A stretch of DNA of 61,750 nucleotides from contig JAFYQM010000045.1 in NCBI GenBank assembly GCA_017547085.1, positions 1 to 61,750 of the forward strand, written 5' to 3'. The notes below the pieces were generated by a model. The model was not told the origin of the DNA and searched no databases. It was given only the letters and a program-made list of their open reading frames with translations. A program made the translations under genes and the position numbers. Origin of the DNA: Oscillibacter sp. (GTDB lineage: Bacteria > Bacillota > Clostridia > Oscillospirales > Oscillospiraceae). This document shows positions 1-5,592 of the stretch, in pieces (within the stretch, counting starts at the first letter, position 1; every line of letters starts with the position of its first letter).

Positions 1-151
1 GTCGCAGAATACTTGACCGAAGTCTTTGACTGCGCCCTCAGCGGTCCATTTGACAACTTGTTTCTTGCCTGATTCTCAGCATCGCAGGCTCTCTGTAAAG
101 GCATCATTGCCGTTATCTCCGCTTCAACGGTTTGGCGTATTCACTTTTGAT
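1..151 (-). ncRNA. T-box leader (5' part, cut by window edge), apparent Trp specifier
   Basis: Read on the minus strand, the RNA starts just after a good promoter and shows T-box stem I landmarks: an AGAGAG motif, then a hairpin carrying a GAUG bulge and an AGAA-type loop, then on the 3' side a specifier-like segment followed by UGAG. Aligned with the asnB T-box further along in this window, the codon in the specifier position is UGG (plus-strand 46-48), meaning tRNA-Trp. The controlled gene, the antiterminator and the T-box sequence proper lie left of position 1. A trpS or trp biosynthetic gene is expected but cannot be seen. Confidence 0.7.
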
Positions 152-157
152 GGCTGG

Positions 158-187
158 AGTATAACACCGTAACTTTTCATTTGTCAA
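158..187 (-). promoter_or_regulatory. Promoter of the leftward T-box leader
   Basis: On the minus strand a perfect TTGACA (plus 182-187) and TATACT (158-163) are separated by 18 bp. Transcription would start near 151, right at the beginning of the T-box structure. It also shows that the LysR gene at 253-1143 is not needed to transcribe the T-box gene. Confidence 0.7.
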
Positions 188-252
188 CATTTTTTTGCAG
201 AGGATAAAAACTTGCCTCAGCTTATGCAGGATCGGTAGAAGCGTTCCGACCC

Positions 253-1143
253 TCAAGGCGTGTCGGTCAGTTCTGTATCCTGTACATAATTTCGAAACTC
301 CTCAGCCAATTCCGGGAGCGTTTGCTGTTTGCTCCAGGCAAGCACATATTCCACTTGATGCGGAGGCTGTGAAATTGGCTTGGAGACCAGTAAATCGTTG
401 GGTGTATAGGTTGTTTGCGGAAAGATGCTGATTCCTACCCCTTGTTCTGTCAGGGCCACGGCATCGATGTAATTTGACATTTCACAGAGAATATCGGGTT
501 CTTCCCCGATTTCATGGAACCAGCGTCGGATCGCCTGAATACGGGATCTGCGGGATGGGACGATCAGCGGCTGGCCGACCAGCTTATTTAGAGGAATATC
601 GCTTTCCGGTTCCTGCGCCAGAGAATGTTCACGGGGAATCAAAGCAACCCATGGCTCTCGTTCAACAGAAAATCCCTCCACACGCTCATTGTCATAGGGA
701 GTTGCGATAATGGCCAAATCAGCCAATCCCTTGTGCAGGCGCTCCAGCACATCGTCACTGCTTCCGTTCCAAAGGTTGTAGCGAACCAAAGGAAATTCCT
801 CCCGAAATCCGGCAATCCAACGTGCGGCCAGATAGGGCGCTCGTCCTTCTACCAATGCCAGATGGAGTGTTCCGGACATGCTGTTCCGCATGGAGGCAAT
901 TTCCTGCACGGTTTTTTCTTCCATGTCCAGAATTTGCCTTGCCCTGCGCAGCAGAACCTCTCCCTCTTCCGTCAGAGTAAGATGCCGCTTTCCTCGAATG
1001 AACAGCTGTACACCCAGTTCTTCTTCCAGATTCCGCATCTGGTTACTGAGAGGCGGCTGGCTCATATTCAGTATTTCGGCAGCTCGGGTTATATTCTTTT
1101 CCTGTGCTACGATTGTAAAGTAATGCAATGTGCGGAGTTCCAT
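253..1143 (-). CDS. LysR-family transcriptional regulator
   Basis: A 296-residue DNA-binding regulator of usual LysR length. Residues 1-60 hold the winged helix-turn-helix (AAEILNMSQPPLSNQMRNLE) and the rest is the periplasmic-binding-protein-like effector domain. An upstream in-frame GTG (1152) would give 299 residues, but the AGAAAGG ribosome site is placed 8 bases from the ATG at 1143, so I use that. It is divergent from a three-peptide transcription unit, and a perfect LysR box lies between them 24 bp from its own start. By family rule it should autoregulate and activate the divergent unit. The effector cannot be told from sequence. Confidence 0.93.
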   Translation of the reverse strand: MELRTLHYFTIVAQEKNITRAAEILNMSQPPLSNQMRNLEEELGVQLFIRGKRHLTLTEEGEVLLRRARQILDMEEKTVQEIASMRNSMSGTLHLALVEGRAPYLAARWIAGFREEFPLVRYNLWNGSSDDVLERLHKGLADLAIIATPYDNERVEGFSVEREPWVALIPREHSLAQEPESDIPLNKLVGQPLIVPSRRSRIQAIRRWFHEIGEEPDILCEMSNYIDAVALTEQGVGISIFPQTTYTPNDLLVSKPISQPPHQVEYVLAWSKQQTLPELAEEFRNYVQDTELTDTP

Positions 1144-1166
1144 AATAATCACCTTTCTGCTGCGTC

Positions 1167-1181
1167 ATACATTTTTTGTAT
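1167..1181. promoter_or_regulatory. LysR operator (ATAC-N7-GTAT)
   Basis: The sequence ATACATTTTTTGTAT is an exact T-N11-A LysR box, extended by one pair to CATAC/GTATG. It sits between lysR and the first peptide ORF. Its centre is about 65 bp upstream of the start expected from the weak rightward promoter (TTTATT 1205-1210, TAGGAT 1228-1233), the classical recognition-site distance for a LysR-activated promoter. Confidence 0.75.
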
Positions 1182-1204
1182 GATAGGCACAACAGCATGC
1201 GTAT

Positions 1205-1233
1205 TTTATTTTTTCGCGCTTTCATGTTAGGAT
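1205..1233 (+). promoter_or_regulatory. Weak candidate promoter of the three-peptide unit
   Basis: TTTATT and an extended TGT-TAGGAT element are separated by 17 bp. The poor -35 would fit an activator-dependent promoter. The start would be near 1240, leaving a 54-base leader before the first peptide. Confidence 0.35.
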
Positions 1234-1293
1234 CAAGATGTCAAAAGGAAAGGCACTAACAAAGAGCAAAACGTTTAAAAGGAGGCCATGTTT

Positions 1294-1371
1294 ATGAAAA
1301 AGATCGTTTTAACAACAGTGGATTGTACGCCTTGGTTCGTGGGTAAGCAGGCTTCCTGCCTGAACATTTAA
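1294..1371 (+). CDS. Small ORF 1 of the three-peptide unit (25 residues)
   Basis: I do not recognise this peptide. It starts MKKIVLTTVD and carries two cysteines and one Trp (CTPWF, then ASC). The AAAAGGAGG site at 1277-1285 lies 8 bases before the ATG at 1294; another in-frame ATG at 1288 is too close to it. No signal peptide or membrane segment is evident. It differs from the two following peptides but shares their transcription unit, each ORF with its own strong ribosome site. It is too short for most gene callers. That it is translated is an inference from the ribosome site and the company it keeps. Confidence 0.6.
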   Translation: MKKIVLTTVDCTPWFVGKQASCLNI

Positions 1372-1395
1372 TTAATTGAGAAGGAGATGGCAAGT

Positions 1396-1449
1396 ATGAA
1401 GAGCTGGAGCAAGGTGCTGACTGATTACTACCGCACGTTTTCTGTGTAA
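1396..1449 (+). CDS. Small ORF 2, 17-residue peptide with DYYRTF motif
   Basis: Encodes MKSWSKVLTDYYRTFSV. AAGGAG (1381-1386) lies 9 bases upstream of the ATG at 1396. The second half matches the next ORF (L[TS]DYYRTF followed by two small or aliphatic residues) while the first half differs, which suggests a duplicated and selected peptide rather than chance open frame. No leader cleavage motif and no modifying enzyme nearby. It could be a signalling peptide, a tiny regulator or a modified-peptide precursor; the sequence does not decide. Confidence 0.68.
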   Translation: MKSWSKVLTDYYRTFSV

Positions 1450-1494
1450 GAAATCGTATCCGTTCATGTGATTCGTTCAAAGGAGGATTATATT

Positions 1495-1551
1495 ATGAAG
1501 AGACATATTTCCGGAATGCTGAGTGATTACTACCGGACTTTTGGTATCTAA
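1495..1551 (+). CDS. Small ORF 3, 18-residue paralogue of ORF 2
   Basis: Encodes MKRHISGMLSDYYRTFGI, with AAAGGAGG (1479-1486) 8 bases before the ATG at 1495. It shares L-x-DYYRTF with ORF 2. The codons differ in places (tac cgc acg ttt against tac cgg act ttt), so the peptide is conserved more than the DNA. The transcription unit ends 20 bp later at a strong terminator, so these are not leader peptides of a larger gene. Confidence 0.68.
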   Translation: MKRHISGMLSDYYRTFGI

Positions 1552-1570
1552 ACAAAAATCGGTTACAAAG

Positions 1571-1597
1571 GCAGGCAGCTGTGCTGCCTGCTTTTTT
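1571..1597 (+). terminator. Terminator of the three-peptide unit
   Basis: GCAGGCAG, a 5-base loop, CTGCCTGC, then six T. An 8 bp GC-rich stem with a clean T tract, closing the small-peptide transcription unit. Confidence 0.88.
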
Positions 1598-1605
1598 CGC
1601 GTTTT

Positions 1606-1613
1606 AAAAGAAA
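1606..1613. repeat. Target-site duplication, left copy
   Basis: AAAAGAAA immediately outside the left inverted repeat, identical to 2902-2909 immediately outside the right one. Together they are the 8 bp duplication left by a transposition event. Confidence 0.85.
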
Positions 1614-1640
1614 GTCTCTGTCCGAGATAAGTATTGGTGA
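1614..1640 (+). repeat. Left terminal inverted repeat of the cassette
   Basis: 27 bp, starting GTCTCTGTCCGAG. It pairs with 2875-2901; the only mismatch is at position 25 of the repeat (T against C). Confidence 0.9.
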
Positions 1641-1731
1641 ATGCAAATATGCATGTATGCGGGATAATAATCCTTTTTGTCTCGAAAGGCTTTCTGGGCT
1701 GATAAATGTCATAAATTTTCGTTCCTAAAGT

Positions 1732-1760
1732 GAGACAAGCAGGGAAAAATATGCTATACT
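1732..1760 (+). promoter_or_regulatory. Candidate promoter inside the cassette's left arm
   Basis: GAGACA, 17 bp, TATACT. A transcript from about 1767 would run through a 9 bp hairpin (CTGATTTTC / GAAAATCAG, about 1785-1814) toward the DUF2975 gene. It could be a second promoter or give a small RNA; evidence is motif only. Confidence 0.35.
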
Positions 1761-1889
1761 GTAGGTGTATTTTGGAACATTTTGCTGATTTTCCGTCTAT
1801 ATATGAAAATCAGTTAGACAAATAAGAATTTGGCGAATTAAATATGGTAGCTATAGATTAAGTGTTGTTTTAATGATAAAGATATATAA

Positions 1890-1908
1890 TTTAATGTAAA
1901 ACATTAAA
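1890..1908. promoter_or_regulatory. Palindromic operator next to the DUF2975 promoter
   Basis: TTTAATGT-AAA-ACATTAAA, a perfect 8 bp inverted repeat ending 6 bp upstream of the -35. A third half site (ACATTAA, 1922-1928) lies 21 bp from the previous one, two helical turns, inside the promoter spacer. This is the expected place for autoregulation by the XRE protein encoded in the same cassette. Confidence 0.5.
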
Positions 1909-1914
1909 AAACAA

Positions 1915-1943
1915 TTGACAAACATTAAGATTTCCGATATACT
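1915..1943 (+). promoter_or_regulatory. Promoter of the DUF2975-XRE pair
   Basis: TTGACA (1915-1920), 17 bp, TATACT (1938-1943): near-consensus. The start near 1950 gives a short leader before the gene at 1975. Confidence 0.8.
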
Positions 1944-1974
1944 TTCATTATCAAAATCTTTGGAGGTATGTAAG

Positions 1975-2532
1975 ATGAAAGTTATAAACAAACTCGGGAA
2001 AATCATTACGAAAATTTTAGAGGTATTCCACTGGGTTGGAGTAATGCTTATGATAGCAGCAACAGTCTGTTCAGTTGTGGCTCCAAACTGGGTAAATTAT
2101 TTTGTTGGCTTTGATGCAAAGGAGTGCTGTGGTGCAAATCTTGAAGTATATGGTTTTGAAGTCAATGCTCCAGTTATAAACGGAAATGTCGATATGACAT
2201 CTTTCTTGATATTTGGCATCGGCGCAGTTATCATCCTTGTAGTGATGGCAATGGTATTTCGTAATTTACATCTTATTTTCAAGAAGTCAGAAAATACTAC
2301 TCCATTCCAAAAAGATAACATTCGCATGATGCGTGAAATCGGTTATTTTTCTATTGCAGTTCCTGTAATTGGACTTATTATGAGCGTTTTCGTTCGTTTG
2401 GTAACAGGTGTTGAAACAGCAGAAGTCAGTATTGATACAACTGGTATCTTCATGGGAATTATTGTTCTGTGTCTTACTCAGTTTTTCATTCACGGAGCAG
2501 AGCTTGAAAAAGATGTAGACGGATTGCTGTGA
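1975..2532 (+). CDS. DUF2975 membrane protein (YoaS-like)
   Basis: A 185-residue integral membrane protein with four predicted helices at about residues 17-40, 75-98, 124-146 and 157-173, and the DUF2975 hallmark TPF motif after the second helix (ENTTPFQKDNIRMMREIG). TTTGGAGG before the ATG at 1975 sets the start; the open frame extends further upstream but runs into the promoter. It is followed 10 bp later by an XRE regulator, the same pairing as yoaS-yozG of Bacillus. Function is unknown in the family; this pair is the cargo of the mobile cassette. Confidence 0.85.
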   Translation: MKVINKLGKIITKILEVFHWVGVMLMIAATVCSVVAPNWVNYFVGFDAKECCGANLEVYGFEVNAPVINGNVDMTSFLIFGIGAVIILVVMAMVFRNLHLIFKKSENTTPFQKDNIRMMREIGYFSIAVPVIGLIMSVFVRLVTGVETAEVSIDTTGIFMGIIVLCLTQFFIHGAELEKDVDGLL

Positions 2533-2542
2533 GGAGAATGCT

Positions 2543-2752
2543 ATGGGTAAAATAGTTCTTCACTTAGATAGGGTGATGGTTGAGCGTAAAATCTCCTTAA
2601 ATGAACTTGCCGAGAGAGTGGGCATTTCCAATGTCAATCTTTCTAAAATTAAAAACAACAAAGTAACAGCTATTCGTTTTTCCACACTCGCAGCAATCTG
2701 CGAGGTGCTCGAATGTAATGCAGGGGATATTTTGGAATATCAAAAGGAATAA
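2543..2752 (+). CDS. XRE-family regulator (YozG-like)
   Basis: A 69-residue single-domain Cro/CI-type DNA-binding protein (LNELAERVGISNVNLSKIKN is the helix-turn-helix). GAGGAG precedes the ATG at 2543, 10 bp after the DUF2975 stop, so the two genes form one transcription unit. This small family is a constant companion of DUF2975 proteins. It probably represses its own promoter through the palindrome at 1890-1908 (inference). Confidence 0.9.
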   Translation: MGKIVLHLDRVMVERKISLNELAERVGISNVNLSKIKNNKVTAIRFSTLAAICEVLECNAGDILEYQKE

Positions 2753-2795
2753 CAAATTCCAACTTGTTGAACTAAATAGCAGATATATTCCGATA

Positions 2796-2825
2796 GGAGC
2801 AAGGTTGAAATACCTTGCTCCTTTT
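2796..2825 (+). terminator. Terminator of the cassette genes
   Basis: GGAGCAAGG, 8-base loop, CCTTGCTCC, then TTTT. It lies inside the cassette, before the right inverted repeat. Confidence 0.85.
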
Positions 2826-2874
2826 CATTTGCCTATGGGCATTCATAGAAAATGAATAAAAAGGTCAGTTATAC

Positions 2875-2901
2875 TCGCCAATACTTATCTCGGACAGAGA
2901 C
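2875..2901 (-). repeat. Right terminal inverted repeat of the cassette
   Basis: Reverse complement matches 1614-1640 at 26 of 27 positions; followed directly by the second AAAAGAAA (2902-2909). Confidence 0.9.
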
Positions 2902-2952
2902 AAAAGAAAAAGGCGCACAAATCCATCCTCTGACGGGATGAATTTGTGCGTC
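2902..2952 (-). terminator. Terminator of the glutamate/glutamine operon, invaded in its T tract
   Basis: On the minus strand a 17 bp stem with few mismatches (GACGCACAAATTCATCC pairing with the segment at 2912-2928) is followed by a T tract (plus-strand A run 2902-2911). The right copy of the target duplication is part of that tract, so the cassette inserted just behind the stem and kept a working terminator. Confidence 0.8.
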
Positions 2953-2958
2953 TTTGCA

Positions 2959-3543
2959 CTATTGATAGGTCTTTATGATATTTTCGGCAACCTCGCGTTT
3001 GGAAATCCGAAGATCCATGGCCTGCTTTTCGATATAACGGTGAGCCTCTGTCTCTGTCATGCTCAGGCATTCGATCAGGTGCCACTTTGCCCGGTTAATC
3101 AGGCGGATCTCTTCGATTTTTTCCTCTACGGTTGCCTGCCGTTCTTCCACCTTGCGCAGTCGTTCCCGGGTGGCGCATAGGCTACGCAGACACTGGGCTA
3201 CCATCTGCGAGGAGGTGGGTTTCGGCAAAGTCATGACGCCATACTCCACAACCTTGGCGTAGATGTCATTATAGAGGTCATTTTTGACCAACAGCAGAAC
3301 GCCGGCATCACTGGTATTGCAGACATCAATGGCCAGCCGCATTCCGAAATCGTCCGTCAGCGGGGCGTTGATCAGAAGGATATCAACAGGTGTATCCAAC
3401 AATTTGCGTTTTGCTTCGGAAATGCTTTTGGCAATGTTCACCGGCCAATAATCCGTAACTGGGAGCAAGGCCATAATGCTGCTGTTGAATTTGTCAGAGG
3501 CAGAAACGACCAGAACACTGTAAGTACGTTCCTGAAAAACCAT
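2959..3543 (-). CDS. ANTAR-domain antiterminator with pseudo-receiver
   Basis: A 194-residue AmiR/NasT-type RNA-binding regulator. Residues 5-120 look like a response-regulator receiver, but the phospho-acceptor position is Asn59 (DILLINAPL) and the usual acidic pair near the N terminus is absent, so it is probably not controlled by phosphorylation. A short coiled coil (125-145) leads to the ANTAR domain (about 140-190, AKWHLIECLSMTETEAHRYI). AAAGGGGG sets the ATG at 3543. It is the last gene of the glutamate-synthase operon. ANTAR proteins of clostridia act on nitrogen-gene leaders; the structured leaders of gltB1 and glnN in this window are the obvious targets (inference). Confidence 0.88.
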   Translation of the reverse strand: MVFQERTYSVLVVSASDKFNSSIMALLPVTDYWPVNIAKSISEAKRKLLDTPVDILLINAPLTDDFGMRLAIDVCNTSDAGVLLLVKNDLYNDIYAKVVEYGVMTLPKPTSSQMVAQCLRSLCATRERLRKVEERQATVEEKIEEIRLINRAKWHLIECLSMTETEAHRYIEKQAMDLRISKREVAENIIKTYQ

Positions 3544-3579
3544 GCTGCTCCCCCTTTCATCGGTTTCCTTACGGCAGCA

Positions 3580-4791
3580 TTATGCGCCGCAGTAAGACTG
3601 AACCACGGTTTCCGGCAAATGCTCCCAGATAAAACTGCTTTCTCTGGCTGTACACTTTGCCTCCAGCAAGGAGGTGGGAAGCCGTTTGTAGTCAGCAAGA
3701 GCAGAAACGGGGGATGCGTAAAGGTTGATGTTGGTTGCCGCGGGTGGAAAGAGCTCCCGTTCAATGCCGTCCAGACTGGCGTAAATCAGCAAGGCAAATG
3801 CCAGATAAGGATTGGCGGCAGGGTCGGCGGAACGCAGCTCAGCGCGGCGATGGGCTGCGTCAGCTGCGGGAATTCGGATCAGCTGAGAGCGATTCTCGCT
3901 GGACCAGGTAATATAACCGGGCGCCTTGTTCTTCCCCAGACGCTCATAGGAGTTCTCGCAGGGATTCAGGAACACCGTCATATCGGAAATATGGTCCATG
4001 ATACCTGCGATCACATGGGGCAGCAAATCTTCCTTGCCGCTGTGTTTCACAGAAATGTTGATGTGCAGACCGCTGCCGGCATAGTCGTGAAGCGGCTTGG
4101 GGGAAAAATCTGCGCTCAGGCCGTTGCGCATAGCAACAGACTTGACCACCGACTTAAAGGAAATGGCATTATCCGCGGCAGAAAGCGGATCCGAATAACG
4201 GAAGTCAATCTCGTTCTGGCCGGGGCCTTCTTCATGGTGAGAGCATTCCGGCTGGATCCCCATTTCCTGCAGCATCAGGCAGATCTCCCGGCGAATGTTC
4301 TCGCCTTTGTCTTCCGGTGCGATGTCCATATATCCGGCACGGTCATAGGGCTCGTGGGTGGCATTCCCGTTTTCATCCGTCTTGAACAGATAGAATTCCA
4401 TTTCCGCGCCAAAGGCAAAGGATATTCCGGCTTTTTCTGCCGTCTCCACGGCCCTTTTTAAGATGGTCCGGGCGTCTGATTCCAGAACATGTCCGTCAGG
4501 ATAGGTAATGTCGCAGTACATCCGCACGACGCTTCCGGTTTCCGGCCTCCACGGAAGCTTTACCAACGTAGAAGGATCAGGATGCAGGAACAAATCCGAG
4601 CGAATGGTTCCACCAAAACCTGCAATGGCAGAGGCATCAATCGCAATCCCGGTTTCAAACGCACGCTTTAACTCGCTGGGCATGATGGCGATGTTCTTCT
4701 GAACACCGAAAATATCGCAGAACGCAAGGCGAATAAACTGAACGTCTTCCTCCTTGACATACTGCATAACCTCTTCTGCTGAGTACTTCAT
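3580..4791 (-). CDS. glnA: Glutamine synthetase type I, short variant
   Basis: Catalyses ATP-dependent amidation of glutamate. 403 residues with the GSI landmarks GAEMEFYLFK, GQNEIDFRY, GSGLHINIS, NSYERLG and NRSQLIRIP. The protein is some 40 residues shorter than GSI of Bacillus (444): it ends soon after the NLY motif and lacks the usual C-terminal helix with its conserved terminal segment, and the SSIEGF motif reads SAIAGF. In Bacillus the C-terminal tail takes part in feedback inhibition and regulator binding, so regulation here probably differs. It follows gltB3 by 18 bp in the leftward operon. Activity is likely, since the active-site motifs are present. Confidence 0.9.
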   Translation of the reverse strand: MKYSAEEVMQYVKEEDVQFIRLAFCDIFGVQKNIAIMPSELKRAFETGIAIDASAIAGFGGTIRSDLFLHPDPSTLVKLPWRPETGSVVRMYCDITYPDGHVLESDARTILKRAVETAEKAGISFAFGAEMEFYLFKTDENGNATHEPYDRAGYMDIAPEDKGENIRREICLMLQEMGIQPECSHHEEGPGQNEIDFRYSDPLSAADNAISFKSVVKSVAMRNGLSADFSPKPLHDYAGSGLHINISVKHSGKEDLLPHVIAGIMDHISDMTVFLNPCENSYERLGKNKAPGYITWSSENRSQLIRIPAADAAHRRAELRSADPAANPYLAFALLIYASLDGIERELFPPAATNINLYASPVSALADYKRLPTSLLEAKCTARESSFIWEHLPETVVQSYCGA

Positions 4792-4809
4792 AGCGCTACC
4801 TACTTTCCT

Positions 4810-5529
4810 TTAGTTTAGGACATACATTTGCTTATATGGGTTTTTGCTGTCGGGTTCAACCACTGTAAAATCGGATGCAAAGATCGCATCCAAATCCGCA
4901 TCAAACAGGCGGCAGTATTCTTCAACATACGGCTGGATGCTTTTCTTCTCTTCGCTGTCTGCGATGTGAACAGTCACCTGCTTCGGGAAGAGGGTCTTCG
5001 TGCAGTTGCCCCGCAGAAACAGCTTTCCCCCGTGCATCCCTGTGCAGGGGAAATTGCTGACGAGGGGCTTTCCATCGGTATTCAGTCCAAGGACCAAAAT
5101 AATCCCACCAGCCTGATATTCGCCCAGGAAGCTTCCTGCTCGACCACCAATCACAAGCACAGGCACTCGTTCTTCGTAGGCTTTCATGTGAACACCTGCA
5201 CGGTATCCGGCGTTTCCTTTTACATAGATCTCGCCGCCGCGCATGGCATATCCTGCCGCGTCGCCGATGTTTCCATGAACGATGATGGTACCACTGTTCA
5301 TGGTATCGCCGACGGCATCCTGCGCATTTCCAGTGACCTCGATTCTCGCACCGTTCAGATAGGCTCCCAGTGCATTCCCAGGGATACCCGAAATTGAGAT
5401 GTGCCGATTCCCCATGCCTGCTGCAATAAATCTCTGCCCAAGACAGCCGGAAACAGTACAGTCCTCGTTTGCTGTCTGAAGCGCACGGTTCAGACAGCGA
5501 AAATCCAAATGATCTGCTTTAACATGCAT
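4810..5529 (-). CDS. Glutamate synthase, GXGXG (domain 3) subunit
   Basis: 239 residues matching the C-terminal GXGXG domain of the glutamate synthase large chain, here a free protein. The beta-helix repeats are visible at about residues 60-145 (GNAQDAVGD, GNIGDAAGY, GNAGYRAG). In full-length GltB this domain is structural and holds the ammonia tunnel together. It lies 63 bp downstream of the FMN-domain gene, in the arrangement known from archaeal-type split GOGAT. Confidence 0.92.
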   Translation of the reverse strand: MHVKADHLDFRCLNRALQTANEDCTVSGCLGQRFIAAGMGNRHISISGIPGNALGAYLNGARIEVTGNAQDAVGDTMNSGTIIVHGNIGDAAGYAMRGGEIYVKGNAGYRAGVHMKAYEERVPVLVIGGRAGSFLGEYQAGGIILVLGLNTDGKPLVSNFPCTGMHGGKLFLRGNCTKTLFPKQVTVHIADSEEKKSIQPYVEEYCRLFDADLDAIFASDFTVVEPDSKNPYKQMYVLN

Positions 5530-5592
5530 ATTTATACCACACCTTTTTTTGCATTTCTACACGCAGAATCAACGAGAAAATTATAAATTTTC

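Larger units (their letters stand above)
1614..2901. mobile_element. Transposase-less mobile cassette carrying DUF2975 + XRE
   Basis: The 1,288 bp segment is bounded by inverted repeats that begin GTCTCTGTCCGAG at each end (24 bp perfect, 26 of 27 matching) and is flanked by an exact 8 bp direct repeat. Inside are only the DUF2975 and XRE genes with their own promoter, operator and terminator; no transposase or remnant is visible. It is more AT-rich than its surroundings. It therefore looks like a non-autonomous cassette moved in trans by a DDE transposase making 8 bp duplications. The parent insertion-sequence family cannot be named from the ends alone. Confidence 0.85.

Noticed and set aside
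1396-1551. Peptides 2 and 3 as leader peptides of an attenuated operon
   Set aside because: After the terminator there is no rightward host gene; only the inserted cassette with its own promoter, and beyond it the convergent nitrogen operon.
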